In this document: in pieces, positions 22,501 to 33,526 of the stretch
How the letters are laid out: each line of letters starts with the position of its first letter
Position numbering within the stretch: the stretch's first letter is position 1
Assembly: GCA_029378245.1 (NCBI GenBank)
Contig: JARKIF010000003.1
Location: 1,116,001 to 1,180,000, forward strand
DNA length: 64,000 nt
Direction of reading: 5' to 3'
From: Roridomyces roridus
Lineage: Eukaryota > Basidiomycota > Agaricomycetes > Agaricales > Mycenaceae
The notes under the pieces: model-generated
Database searches by the model: none
Seen by the model: the letters and a program-made list of their open reading frames with translations, nothing else
What the model was told of the DNA's origin: nothing
Made by a program: the position numbers and the translations under genes

Positions 22501-23861
22501 GGCAGCAGATGACTCTCGTTTGCAGCGACCGTCAACTGCCGGTGCGACAAGTCCGACAGCACTGCATGAACCACTTCCGGTCGACGCAGTCAAACGCAGT
22601 GCAACAACGCGTCGCCCGGCGGCCGACGACTCTCGTTTGCAGCGCAGCACTACGAGGGCGCGGGCAGAGCCTGGTCCTGCATTCCTTTCGGACGTCCCAA
22701 CGTCTCCGATTCCACCGTCTGCTCCTGCGCCAAACAAGCTGACGAAGGCACCGACGGAGAAGCGGACCCCGCGGCCATCAGCGGAGATGCCGCGCCCGTC
22801 TGGCGAGCATCAGCCTTCCAAATCGCAAGGGACGCTCACTCGGGTGTTTGTTGGGGACATGCAGCGGTTCAATATGGTCGACATTGGGCCTACGACTACT
22901 GCCAAGCAGGTTCTAGCAGCGGTCGAGGAGCAGGGGTCACTCAAGGGCTGGGTCGGCACGGGCGGGTGGATGGTGTGGGAGGTTGCCCAGGACTTTGGGA
23001 TGGGTGAGTATCTATGTTCCCTTGTTCGGTTCGTATGCTGACAATGTCTGTTCAGAACGGCCAATTCGCAGTTTCGAGCAATTGGCAGACGTCCAGGCGT
23101 CCTGGAACAAAGACAAGATGGTGAATATGTTCGTGATCAAGCTCACGCCGCTGGCACCCATCCTGAGTCGTTCGGTGCGTATTAGGCCTCCTTTTTCGGA
23201 TTTGACTGACCTGGTGCGCAGAACATGCCTTCCAGCTCGCCAATGTTCTCTGGCTATGTCGAGTGGGAGATGAAGCGGGGCAAGTGGGTGAAACGCTATC
23301 TCCGTCTCCGCGAGCACAGTCTATTCTTGTGCAAGCGGGATAATGTGAGACAACACATTCCTGATTTATCGTATCTATGCTGATGGCGCATCCTATAGGG
23401 CAAGGACGAAGTCTTCCTATGCTCGCTGTCCAACTTTGACGCCTACAACGTGACTCGCTTGACCAAAGCCCCCAAGCCCTTTGTATTTGCCGTGAAATCG
23501 ACCGATAACCTCTCTTTCTTTGAAAACACCTCGGATTACTTGCATGTGTTTGCATGCAACCCGCGGGATGGTGACAAATGGGTAGAGAAGATCCTCCTTG
23601 CTCGCGTACGTCGTGGCCCGCTCTTCATTCTCGGATGAATTCTGATGTGTTTGATGATAGTCTTATGTGCTGCACCAAGAGCGTACCATTCTTTTCAACA
23701 AATCTGCTGGCGGGAACACAGCAGGCGGGAGTGGACTCTCGCGTGCCAACACCCGGGCAGGTAATGCTGGCACGCCGCAACGCACGGGTCCTCCGCCGCT
23801 ATTGACCGCGCCAGGACGTGACGACGTTTTCCTCCCTGGCTCACTGCTACGGGATTCATGA
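19522..23861 (+). CDS. Large disordered RA-PH domain adaptor protein
   Basis: This is a long Ser/Pro-rich protein with two folded domains at its C-terminus. The start is the ATG at 19522 (MRRSRSRRLSFQ). After one intron a very long exon runs from about 20.03 to 23.0 kb and encodes acidic, Ser/Pro and Gly-rich disordered sequence. From about 22.84 kb a Ras-association-type ubiquitin fold appears (TRVFVGDMQRFNMVDIGPTT, then VLAAVEEQGSLKGW). A PH domain follows over short exons (FSGYVEWEMKRGKWVKRYLR, LREHSLFLCKRDN, FVFAVKSTDNLSFFE, CNPRDGDKWVEKILLAR). The RA-then-PH order resembles the Grb7/MRL group of Ras-effector adaptors, so coupling a small GTPase to membrane phosphoinositides is a fair inference. 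The tail ends LLRDS at 23861. Confidence 0.75.
22400..22642 (+). repeat. In-frame tandem repeat, two copies (126 and 117 bases) inside the RA-PH gene
   Basis: Two adjacent copies encode 42 and 39 residues. Each starts RPSTAGATSPTALHEPLP and ends KRSATTRRPAADDSRLQ. They differ by a three-codon deletion (22526-22642 is the shorter copy) and a few substitutions. A partial third start (RSTTRAR) follows. The unit is basic and Ser/Thr-rich, in the disordered part just upstream of the RA domain, and was probably produced by recent slippage or unequal crossing-over. Confidence 0.9.
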
Positions 23862-24137
23862 ACTCTCTCTCTCTTTGTATGATTAGCTCATGACACTTTC
23901 CTTCTTTTCATTTCTCTTGATACTCCCTCTTCGCTCCAGGACCTAATTTAACCGTTCTTGGGGTTCATGTTGTACTGTATCCTTTTTTACCTCGTTGTAT
24001 TTCGTACATACATAATGACGGGTGGTGGTGGGTACTACATAATTTACATATGTACTGCTGTACAAAAACGAACAACTAGAGAAGAGATATTCTGATGTCG
24101 ATCAATGATTGATTGCACGACTTGAACCTCAACTGCC

Positions 24138-24889
24138 ATGGCCAGAAGGAATCAAGTGCGGGCGACTCCTGATCAGCTCGAGACGCTGCAGGCTGCGTAC
24201 CCCGATAATATCAGACTCAAGGCCAAGAAGCTCGCTGAACTGTCTGCTGAAACTGGCCTGTATGTCGCCTACTCTAAACCAACTGTAATCCGAGTCCAGT
24301 CGTCTCATGTTTGGCGAATAGCCCGGCTCCTTGGATCAAGTCTTGGTTCGTTCGGGCGAGACAGACGCATAGAGAGGTTTTGGCGAGGATTAGGGAAGGC
24401 AGTTTAGGGTCGGGGCCTGAGGAGGAAGATGAAGTTGACGATGAAGATGAAGATGAAGCAGGGTCCAACGACAACGACGGCGAGTTTGAATCCCCCACGC
24501 CTAGGCCCATTCGGTCCAGCAACGGCGCGAAGAAGAACACCCCGGAAGGACGTCTCGTTTATCAGGATTTTTCGGGCAACCCATCTACTCCCACCAACTG
24601 CCGCCCACCTCACTCTAATCCTCGACGCACCATGCCAGTCAGCCTACGCGCAGCCGCGAAGAATACCACTCGCGAAGGACGTCGCATTGATCAGGATTTT
24701 TCGAGCAACCAATCGCCTCCCACCAGCAGCTCATACTACAACTCCCGCCAACCTCCCGCCAACCCTGGACGCACCGGCGGTCTACGCGTGCCGTATAGGC
24801 TGCCCCACCAAACTGCTCAGCCCGGTCCCTCTCTACCCTACCGACAATACCTTGCCACGGCCATCGTGTTTTGTGATCCTCGAGTTTGA
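24138..24889 (+). CDS. Homeodomain-like protein with disordered tail
   Basis: Exon 1 (24138-24259) reads MARRNQVRATPDQLETLQAA, then a second helix (LKAKKLAELSAETGL). A 62-base intron (24260-24321) follows, and exon 2 opens PAPWIKSWFVRARQTHREVL. This is the three-helix arrangement of a homeodomain, with W48 and F49 in the recognition helix, but the canonical WFQNRR is WFVRAR: position 51, nearly always Asn, is Arg. The rest is an acidic stretch (EEEDEVDDEDEDEA) and a Ser/Pro/Asn-rich tail with a degenerate internal repeat (around YQDFSGNPSTP and DQDFSSNQSPP). The start has good context (GCCATGG). A nuclear DNA-binding role is inferred from the fold only. No partner HD gene is adjacent, so this does not look like a mating-type pair. 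Confidence 0.65.
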
Positions 24890-25226
24890 ATGACATTCTA
24901 TGATTCTACACGGGTTTTTGCTTTCTTTGGGTGGTCGTTGGATAGATGGACGGCTTATGTATGTAGATCTCTCGACATGTATTTACCTTTTTCTCTGGAT
25001 GTATGAAGATGATTCATTTCTCGCGTGCATTTTGTGCCCATGTAAGTTCAAATACGGCCTCATGGGTTGGAAGTTCCAGCCAATCGTAGTTTCCCCGTAG
25101 TCCAGCGGTGCGAGCTGTTGGAAAAAAATGAAGTGGTGCAACGTTTTGACCAGCAGAGAAAAACTGGAGAAAATAGAGACTCAAGCTTCGATTTGGTTGC
25201 CTACGAAATTCAAGTTACAATATGGA
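24890..25226. other. Intergenic region between convergent genes
   Basis: Holds the 3' flanks of the homeodomain-like gene and of paralogue B. From about 25170 it is similar to the flank of paralogue C (about 26760-26806), so the right part belongs to the duplicated block. A TAGTCCAGCGGTG string near 25100 resembles a tRNA D-arm, but no T-arm or acceptor stem is present. Confidence 0.4.
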
Positions 25227-26448
25227 TCAAACAGGCGACAGTTTCTCTGTAGCAGCCGATGCGCCGATGTGGCGACTCAGGCTGGCTTGAACAATAATGA
25301 GTGTGGGAAGGATGTTCTAGCATTGTGCTGTGAGTTTGCAGATGCTCCGAAAGTCATCATCACAAACCGTTAGTTGAGTCCCGATCCCAAAGGATTCCTG
25401 TGGTACGAAAGATACCGAAAGACCGCCAGACATTGAAAGAAGAATCACGCCGACGGTTGTGCAAATAAAGTAAAGGGAACTCGATTCCAACCTTTTCAGA
25501 GGACGGATCAGACACGAAGTTGAGATGGACACGGATTCGGAAACTAACAGTATCGTGAAGGCAGTGTTGTATCTCTTGATGTACTTGGTCTGGCCCAAGA
25601 TTTCCAGGTGACGCCGCGACCGCCAGATCTGGGCCGCTGTTAAGCAAATCAAAAGTAGATTGTTGAACATGATTAGTCCGAAAAGAATGCGGCAGTCGAT
25701 GTGATACTGAGGTGGGGAGAAGTGATTTCGATACACGGTCGCAAAGCCGAGTCCTTTGATACCATGGTGAAGCAAATCTCAGTGTGAAATATCTTGGCAC
25801 GGACCTATGGTGGCCATCAGCAACACCAGCGGGAGGATCACAACATTTCGATTGCGCCCCCATATCATGTAGCATCTATACATCTGGAGCCAGTTAGAAG
25901 GGGAAATGATGGATGGAGAAGGCGTACAAAGAAACCATCGGCAATTGCGCTGGACCCGTGTCAAAATCAATGCATTTGAAAGGGATTCGCACGGACTTGT
26001 TCACGACCAACAAAGTCTCTTCCACGAAGCCCATCATGTTGGACATATCCTGTAACGAGTCCAGGGCATCACCGACTTGATTCAGTGCTGCAGAGTAGAC
26101 CGCCTGTAGTGCGAGTGTAGCAGTTACAAGCTGCAAAGCCATCTCCACCGCAGCAAAGGTGCACATCACGAGGATTGTGCAGATAAGGATGCGTTTGCCC
26201 GGTCCTGATTCCCGGCGACAAAGAAAGTATAGCGCCACGACGACCAGTAGGTTGTACATTCCTGCAAGACATCAGCAGAAGAAAGAAGGGCGAAGAAAGA
26301 AGGGACTCCAACCATTGAGAAACAACGAGACCTTTCGAAATCTCGTTGGCGATCCTATTCGGGGAAAGGAACATATACATACCGCCGTCTGCCTGATGTA
26401 AGGAATCACTTGCGCCCAGGCAGTTTGAAAGTCAAGAGTGTCCGCCAT
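25227..26448 (-). CDS. Orphan seven-transmembrane protein (tandem paralogue B)
   Basis: Same family as the protein at 14794-16018. The start at 26448 reads MADTLDFQTAWAQVIPYI. Helices follow in LLVVVALYFLCRRESGPGKR and ILICTILVMCTFAAVEMALQ, then MYRCYMIWGRNRNVVILP, NHFSPPQYHIDCRILFGL, and MFNNLLLICLTAAQIWRSRR. The last exon reads NILPTLIIVQASLSRHIG and ends KLSPV at 25227. Introns sit at the same places as in paralogue A, for example the one with donor GTTAGT before LESSSLYF. All exons join without a frame break, so the gene looks intact. It is nearly identical, introns and promoter included, to paralogue C. Confidence 0.78.
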
Positions 26449-26806
26449 CCTGTAGCGGTGTTTGAATGTGGTGGACTCGCCACTGGAGAGAGAGAAAAGG
26501 ACAAGTGGGCTGTAGGTTGGCTACGGTCTTTGATCATTGATGCATCGTCTTCTTGCGTTCTGGTGCGAATTCTCCCAAAGTTCTATTCTGAAGACACCGG
26601 CGGGTGGGCATCTCCTAGAGTCCTAGAACGGGGTTGAACTTTCCTGAGGCTGATACATTGATCTCATGAAGATGAGTAGACAGTAGAAATTCGCCCCTTG
26701 TTTTACTTTCTTATCCAGCCATTCGGACACGAAGACAAACTTCAGAAAGTGCAAACCAAGGAGGAACCTTTGATTCGGTTGCATACGAAAATGAAGTTAC
26801 AATGGA

Positions 26807-28018
26807 TCAAACAGGCGCCAGTTTCTTTGTAACAGCCGATGCGTCGATGTGGCGACTCAAGCTAGCTTGAACAATAATGAGTGTTGGTAAGATGTTCTAG
26901 CAGTGTGCTGTGAGTTTGCAGATGCTCCGAAATTCATCATAACAAACCGTTAGTTGTGTTCCGACCCCGTACACGTAGGAGTGTTGGGGAACGACAGATA
27001 CCAAAGGACCGCCTGGGAGTGAAAGAAGAAGCACGCCGACGGTGGTGCAAACAAAGTAAATGGAACTCGATTCCAATCTTTTGAGAAGACAGATCAGACA
27101 CGAAGTTGAATGGATGCGGAAACTAACACCATAGTCAAGGCGGTGTTGTACCTCCTGATGAACTTGGTCTGGCCCAGGATCTTCAAGTGACGCCGCGACC
27201 GCCAGATCGGGGCCGCTGTTAAGCAGGTCAATAGTAGATTGTTGAACATGATTAGTCCGAAAAGAATGCGGCTGTCGATGTGATACTGAGGTGGGGAAAA
27301 GTGATTTCGATACACGGTCGCAAAGCCGAGTCCTTTGATCCAATGGTAAAGCAAATCTCAGTGAGGTATTTTGGTACGGACCTATGGTGGCCATCAGCAA
27401 CACCAGCGGGAGGATCACAACATTTCGATTGCGACCCCATATCATGTAGCATCGATACATCTGGAGCCAGTTAGAAGGGAAAACAGGACAGAGAAGGCGT
27501 ACAAAGAAACCATCGGCAATCGCGCTGGACCCATGTCAAAATCAATGCATTTGAGAGGGAATCGCACGGACTTATTCACGACCAACAAAGTCTCTTCCAC
27601 GAAGCCCATCATGTTGGACATATCCTGCAACGAGTCCAGGGCGTCACCGACTTGATTCAGTGCGGCAGAGTAGACCGCCTGTAGTGCGAGTGCAGCAGCT
27701 ACAAGCTGCAAAGCCATCTCCACCGCAGCAAAGGTGCACATCACGAGGATTGTGCAGATAAGGATGCGCTTGCCCGGTCCTGGTTCCCGGCGAGAAAGGA
27801 AGTATAGCGCCACGACGACCAGTAGGTTGTACATTCCTGCAAGACATCAGCAGAAGGGCGAAGAAAGAAGGGACTCCAACCATTGAGAAACAACGAGACC
27901 TTTCGAAATCTCGTTGGCAATCCTATTCAGGGAAACGAGCATATATACATACCGCCGTCTGCTTGATGTAAGGAATCACCTGCGCCCAGGCAGTTTGAAA
28001 GTCAAGAGTGTCCGCCAT
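26807..28018 (-). CDS. Orphan seven-transmembrane protein (tandem paralogue C)
   Basis: Tandem duplicate of the gene at 25227-26448, on the same strand. The start at 28018 (MADTLDFQTAWAQVIPYIKQ) is followed by the same exons: YFLSRREPGPGKRILI, MYRCYMIWGRNRNVVI, DSRILFGLIMFNNLLLTC and NILPTLIIVQASLSRHID, ending KLAPV at 26807. Differences from paralogue B are scattered substitutions and a few short indels, several of them in introns. Splice sites remain usable and no stop interrupts the spliced frame. Both copies keep a similar promoter of about 200 bases, so both may be expressed. Confidence 0.78.
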
Positions 28019-28602
28019 CCTGTAGCGGTGTTTGAATGTGGTGGAGTCGCCACTAGAGAGAGAGAGAAGGTCAAGTAGGCTGTACGGGCTGATGCAACGT
28101 CTTCTTGCATTCTGGTGCGAAATCTCCCAGAGTTCTATTCTGAAGACACCGACGGGTGGGCATCTCCTAGAACGGGGAGTTGAACTTATCCTGGGGGATG
28201 ATACATTGATCTCATGAAGATGAGTACAGAGAGTGAAATTCAAGCCAAATTGCCATTAGCGAAAGGTCAGCTGAATGCTGCGGGAAAGAAACATGAATAG
28301 AACAAGAGAAATCTTGACCAGAACAATCAATATCTGTCCCTTGCCAGTGAGCCAGGGGATTGTTGTACACGGGATTGGAGGTGGGGGCGAGGGGCTCATG
28401 GAGTTCGGGGTGGTCGTCTGGAACAACCAGCACGAATTATCCGAGAGCCGGTGTTGCTACCTTGGTCGGCTGGGACGAATTCTAATATTGCGGGTTGCGG
28501 TTCTGCGCAGCAGTTCTAATTCTGGCGACGCGATCAATCAATCACTCACGGCCCTGTTCCTTACCCTCATTCCGCTCTCCCCTCTCGTTCCCTTCTCCCG
28601 CC
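28019..28602. promoter_or_regulatory. Divergent intergenic region between paralogue C and the polytopic transporter-like gene
   Basis: The left part (to about 28240) is the upstream block duplicated with the seven-helix gene. The right part is unique sequence ending in a C/T-rich leader just before the start codon at 28603. No supported ORF. Confidence 0.5.
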
Positions 28603-30245
28603 ATGGACCTCCCTCGTCTATCGACCAGTAGCGAGGGCTCCTCCTCTGGAGAGTCTTCCCCCATTCTCTCCAACTTTAATTCGTCCACCTCACTCATCCT
28701 CGTGCACGACGATGAAGAACCGACCTCTCCCTTTGACTTTCGGGATAACGACGACGGCGACGAGCCCGAGAGTCCAGACTTCGAGATTCGGCGGCATTTC
28801 TCTCCAGCCATGGCACCATCTCTCGTCTTCCTCTACCTACTGTCCCCATACTTGAAGCTCGGTGCTCTGTTGTTGCCCAACACACAGCACCCCCTCAAGT
28901 ATGGCATACCGCTTTTAATAGCATTCGCCATCTTGTCTGCCTTTTCGAGGCAGATATGGTACATGCTTGCCCGGTACATGCGCAAAGCCGACCTAGAGGA
29001 CATCGTTTTGGATGCCTTTGCATTGGGCCGTGGCAAAGAGCGCCGACGTGCCTGGCTGCGCTCCCTCGTGCGTGGTGGTACTGGACTTCTGCGAGTGCTT
29101 TTAGCGGTCATCTACCTCCGTGGTGCGTCCCTCGCCTTCCTTTGAGTGCATGCTTTGTTCATTGGTTTCTCAAAGAATCCGTCCACATTCTCCTACCCCT
29201 CCTCCCCGAAGGTCTCCCTCTACCTCCACGTCCAGTCTTGACCATCGTCTTTGCACTTGCACTGCTTCCGCTGGTCTCGGCACAGTCGTTGGCTGCGAAA
29301 CGCATTGTCTATGCAACATGGGCGTCCATTGCAACCTATGTAATCTGGTTTTTCTGCGTTGCTGTCGCACACTCCAACGGAACTCTCGAAGTCAATCCCA
29401 GCTGGCTTAGGATGGGAACCTTTTGGCAAGGCATCAGTGCGTTTTTTGTTCTCTCAAGCCGGCCTGCCACTGACAATCCGGCATCAGCTACGACGGCATT
29501 TGCTTTCACGTCATCCTCCACACTCCCTCTCTACGCCTCCTTGAAAGCCGGCGCTCCACCAGAGGCTCTGTCAAAGAGCTCTTTATCGCGCTCTTTCAGA
29601 ACACTCTCCCTCCTATCGGTGGCTGTCGCTGGCTGCTTTACTTTACCGCTCATCTTCTTCACCGCCAACCCCAAGGTCGTTATTGTGCGTGTACATTCTT
29701 GTGCTCGTTTTTCGGCTCATTTTGATTCACGACAGTTGCAGGACCCCGAACCGTTTCGCCTGCAGCCGGCTATTGCAGTGTTCAACGCACTAACCCTCCT
29801 GCTTGCCATTCCGTCAGTGCTCATCACCACACCGACACTTCCTATCCCAGAGCGCATTCGCCGCTCTACCTCCCTCCCTCTGTCCAAGTCCCTCACTCTC
29901 ATCCTAACCATCGCCCTTTCCCTCGTGCCCACACCCATAGCACGCGTCCTGAGCGACATCCTGATCGCCAGCGCATGTGCTAGCACCTACTTCCTGCCTG
30001 CCCTCGTGCATATCACGACGCATTTCTTCAAACGACCACTGTCGATCGTCATACCAACGATACATTCCTCGCAGGAGGCTTTACCGGCAGAGGCTGATGA
30101 GCTCCTGCAGCGTAAGGAGCGCGCGCTGCAGCAGAGACAGTTCCGGAAACGTCTCGTATGGGATATTGGCGTGTGGGTGCTGCTGCTGCCTGTAGGCGGC
30201 GGGGGCTTCGTGTGGGGCGCTGGTCGCCTCGCAGGCAGGTGGTAG
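28603..30245 (+). CDS. Polytopic membrane protein, possibly AAAP/SLC38-type amino-acid transporter
   Basis: The N-terminus is a Ser-rich and acidic cytosolic segment of about 65 residues (start in GCCATGG). About ten hydrophobic segments follow, including SLVFLYLLSPYLKLGALLL, YGIPLLIAFAILSAFS, VLTIVFALALLPLVSA, SIATYVIWFFCVAVAHSNG, LLSVAVAGCFTLPLIFF and IAVFNALTLLLAIPSVLI. The segment ATTAFAFTSSSTLPLYASLK resembles the AFAF-x(n)-LP-Y motif of amino acid/auxin permease-type transporters, so a vacuolar or plasma-membrane amino-acid carrier is a reasonable guess, but similarity is weak. At least two introns (near 29.12-29.16 kb and 29.69-29.74 kb) are needed. The C-terminus ends AGRLAGRW at 30245. 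Confidence 0.6.
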
Positions 30246-30388
30246 GCCAGGACTTTAATTACATATACAATGTATCTTTGACTGTATCTACACTTTTATA
30301 TGCATTCTTGCATTTGAGACTGAATTGGAAATATGGATTGTTCGATACACTGACGATACAAAAATGGTTTCTCCCGGCTACTACGCGC

Positions 30389-30730
30389 TCAGTTCTTGGG
30401 AGGACGTCCTGGCTTGTTGGTTGCCGCCCCATTGTTCGAAGGTTTTCCGCTTCCTCCGTGGGCGACTTTACCGCGCCACTCCTCGAGCACCTTGTAGGTC
30501 GGAGTGTCATTGTACTCCGCCTCTTCTTCGTCTACGACTCCGTTGGCACTTGCTCTGGCTGGACTTTAACCCTTGGACATCTAGACAAGAAGGACAAGAA
30601 CGCACTTGTAGTTCTCATTCTGCGCCTGTTCACTCGCCTTGAACTCGGTTGCTGAGTTGGGCATGCCTTGGAAGATTCAGCTACAGCTTTGCTCGACCAA
30701 TAGGTGCTCACCGTGCTGAGATGTGGACAT
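30389..30730 (-). CDS. Small spliced gene of unknown function
   Basis: I do not recognise this protein. Splicing two short introns gives about 80 residues: MSTSQHGMPNSATEFKASE, then QAQNENYNANGVVDEEE, YNDTPTYKVLEEWRGKVAHG and a Gly/Pro/Asn-rich end, KPSNNGAATNKPGRPPKN. It is hydrophilic, with no signal peptide or membrane helix, and probably largely disordered. The first intron has donor GTGAGC directly after the seventh codon. The second, of about 60 bases, uses a weak AG acceptor but is the only choice that avoids stops. It is convergent with the transporter-like gene, 143 bases from its stop. The consistent frame over three exons is the main support. Confidence 0.45.
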
Positions 30731-30953
30731 GAAAGGATGTTGGGTTTCAAAGGCACACGAGGATTTATAGCACTGGGGACGAATCGCGGCCTTTTGTTGC
30801 CTTCTTTAGCGCCAGCCCAGTGACTCGGACGTGCGTTCATACAGCACGCCAAAAAGCTACCGCCACAGCCCTTGACAGCTTTCGAGGCATGCTGTACGTG
30901 TTATTTAAGGAGGGACTTCGTTATGATCCCGGACCTGAACGCGTGCCCTTCCC

Positions 30954-33504
30954 ATGCCTCCTCCCCTCATTCAACTCCGGGCTAGCTGGTGCCTCCGACG
31001 ACTTCTCGCGCTTTTCGTGCACAACTTTCCATCGGGGCTGCATTATGCCCTTTCGATTCTACGGATCGCTATTCAACGGCTGCGTCAGGCGGTTAGCGTG
31101 CTCTCAGGCATCGGCCTCAAACCCGACGTCGGCAGGTTAGGTCCGGGAATAGTCGAGTCCCACTCCACGGATCCTGGCGGAGGAGGCTATGAGCTGGGTC
31201 AGCTCTCGCATTCAGCAACACAGCCCGCCGAACAGACAGTCTTTGACGTTGCTGCGGTGGATGCTGCGCTTGTGACAAGAAACAATAAGCCAGTGGGCTT
31301 CTCTTCTGGAAATGGGGGAACTGCCAACGCCTCTGTATCGCCTTCTGCCACTCTCAATCAATCCCAGGAAGACTTGGATTCTGACCGCAGCAGTGTGGTC
31401 GAAACGATACCAATCTTTCCTGAGAACTTTGCACGTTATTATGCCAGGGAGACCATGTCAGTTCCCTCTTTGTTGTTCTGGGTGCCAATCCAACCTTCCC
31501 GGGTAGATCAAAAGAAAGGTCCCGACAGTACGACATCCCGCCGCAAACCTTCAAGTTTGCTCCGTAAGAAGGATCATCCCCAGCAGTTTTGGGGCTAAAG
31601 GGATTGCAGGTTGAAGCCGCCCACTGGGTGGATTGCACCCCTTCATTCCGAGGGAGCTCGATACTTCTACAACCCCGGCCGCGTGCGTCGTTCTTGAATG
31701 ATTGATGATCCTAAATACCCAATCTCCACAGCGAATATTCACGGATGCAAACCTCTGCAAGCCTCAAAACCTCGCCAACCTCAACCGTGTAGTGGAACTC
31801 CTGACTAAACAAATACAGGCGACTGCCGATGAGTTGAACCCACATTTCGCCGCGTTGTTGGGACACATTCAAGACCCTGACGTGCTCGTGGATTTGGTCA
31901 TCGACCTGGAGCCACCCACTGAATCCCAGCCACATCCCAGCTCTGGGTGGTACTACTTTGTTGATCACTCGACAAGAACACCGTTTTGGTTGCAGTCTTT
32001 GGCGGCCCAGCAACTTGATATATGGAGTGAGATTCAAGGCTACATCGAGGATGAACAACTGGGTTCGTGTTGTAGCTTTCAGGAAAGTATGTGCTCACGG
32101 GTGTTCTAGGGCATGCAATGGAGCATCAGTATTGGTATGTAGCGGCTCTCTCTAACCGCCGCCTTTCCCTGACGAGATCCAAGGAAACACTGTGCTCTGT
32201 TCCCGAGCGCTCTCTCTCTGACTCGGCCACTTGTCGTAGAGTTACGGGACCATATTGTTTTCAGCATTGGAGGTATGTATTACGGTCCTTCGTTCACCTG
32301 ACTGTTTTTGACATTTCCCGGAGATTTATCAACCTCCTTGACATCCACCATGTCCCGTACAACGGACGAACTCAAGATTTGGCTTACCGTGGTCAATCAG
32401 CTTGAACATGCATTGACGTCTTCGCCTTCGCTTTCCCTTGGATCTGTGGTTGCCTTTGGTGAGAATCGTTCACACCGAGTGTCTCAGTTCTAACATTCTG
32501 GCAGCGAGATACATGGAGCAGTTTGGTGCGCATCCCGCAGTCTTTTTTCTGGTCCCTAATAACTGTTCCCCAGCTGAAATCCGCTTTTCCAACTTTCACG
32601 GCCTGCCTTGCGCTCGTCTGGATCAAGAACAATCCGTGTACAAAGATCCCAACGAAAACAAGTCATCCTACCTGGTCACCTTCGTGTCGCCCTTCTTCTT
32701 CTTCGCTCCAAGCGTTTATCTCGATTTACTGAGAATGGCGTATCTGGACGGCAGGGTTTTGATGAGGGTTTGGCAGCCGCTTATCCAGAGACTCAATTCG
32801 GAATGGCAGGAGTTCATTATTATCGCCACCGTTGTCCTCAACGTCAACGTGTCCTTCCTATCCATCAACAGCGTCGACCAGTTGGGCACCGTCCATACGG
32901 CTGCTCAAATCATGAGCTACCTCTCCATCGTCTCTAGCATCGGCTCTATCCTCCTGGCCCTACTTCTCATCCGCCACTGGGCCAGCCCGAAATTCAAGGA
33001 GTCGGCTGTGGATCTGGTACCCTTTTCTCCGCCTTTGCTTTACCTTTAACTCATGTAACGCAGGCTGCCGCCCTCCACCGACGGAACACCCAATCTTCGG
33101 GTCTGACATACCTCGCTCTGATATTCTCCCTACCCTATACCCTCCTCATCTGGTCCACGGTCCTCTTTTTCGCGTCATTCCTCCTCACAGCATGCACTCG
33201 ACACGATATCCGCACGCAATCCCTCGTGGGCGGTTCCGCGGGCATTCTTGCGCTCCTCGTCGCGTGGTGTATATGGGATGGCTGGGATATGGAGCACGCG
33301 TTGCACAAGCCACCAGCGCTGCACCGTATCAAGGCTGCCGTGAGGGAACGCGTACGGATGATTCGCATCCGTTCTCCGGAGCGCTCCAAGACTGAATCGA
33401 CCCGGCAAGCACTTTTGCCGCGTCCTATTCGACGCTGGACAACGTTCCTTTCGAGACAGACTACACATGTTACACCGGACGACGTCGAAGCCGGGAATAT
33501 ATAA
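30954..33504 (+). CDS. WW-like domain membrane protein, Agaricomycete-specific family
   Basis: A multi-exon gene starting at MPPPLIQLRASW (30954), with a hydrophobic N-terminal part and a Ser/Gly-rich linker. A WW-like motif GWIAPLHSEGARYFYNPG follows, and a second tryptophan/tyrosine motif GWYYFVDHSTRTPFWL. The second half has at least two membrane segments (EFIIIATVVLNVNVSFL; AAQIMSYLSIVSSIGSILLA) and further hydrophobic exons near 33.08-33.30 kb, ending in a basic tail (RWTTFLSRQTTHVTPDD) at 33504. Proteins of this layout are frequent and uncharacterised in mushrooms, so no function is proposed. Several introns are needed, for example about 31565-31600, whose removal joins the linker to the first WW-like motif. 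Confidence 0.6.
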
Positions 33505-33526
33505 CAAGAATGGCGGAACCAATAAC

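Larger units (their letters stand above)
25170..28240. repeat. Tandem segmental duplication, unit about 1.5 kb
   Basis: Two direct copies, roughly 25170-26685 and 26760-28240, each containing one seven-helix gene plus about 200 bases upstream and 50 downstream. Shared landmarks are the 3' string ATGGATCAAACAGGCG (25222 and 26802) and the upstream block from the start codon through GAAGACACCG and GGGTGGGCATCTCCTAGA to GATACATTGATCTCATGAAG. Introns match as well as exons, which indicates a recent DNA-level duplication and not an old gene pair. Ends are approximate. Confidence 0.88.

Noticed and set aside
24138..24889. Mating-type A-locus homeodomain gene
   Set aside because: There is no divergent HD1/HD2 partner and no MIP or beta-flanking gene beside it, and the recognition helix is atypical.
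25090..25170. tRNA-like string (TAGTCCAGCGGTG)
   Set aside because: Only a D-arm-like piece is present; no T-loop GTTCGA and no pairing acceptor stem follow.
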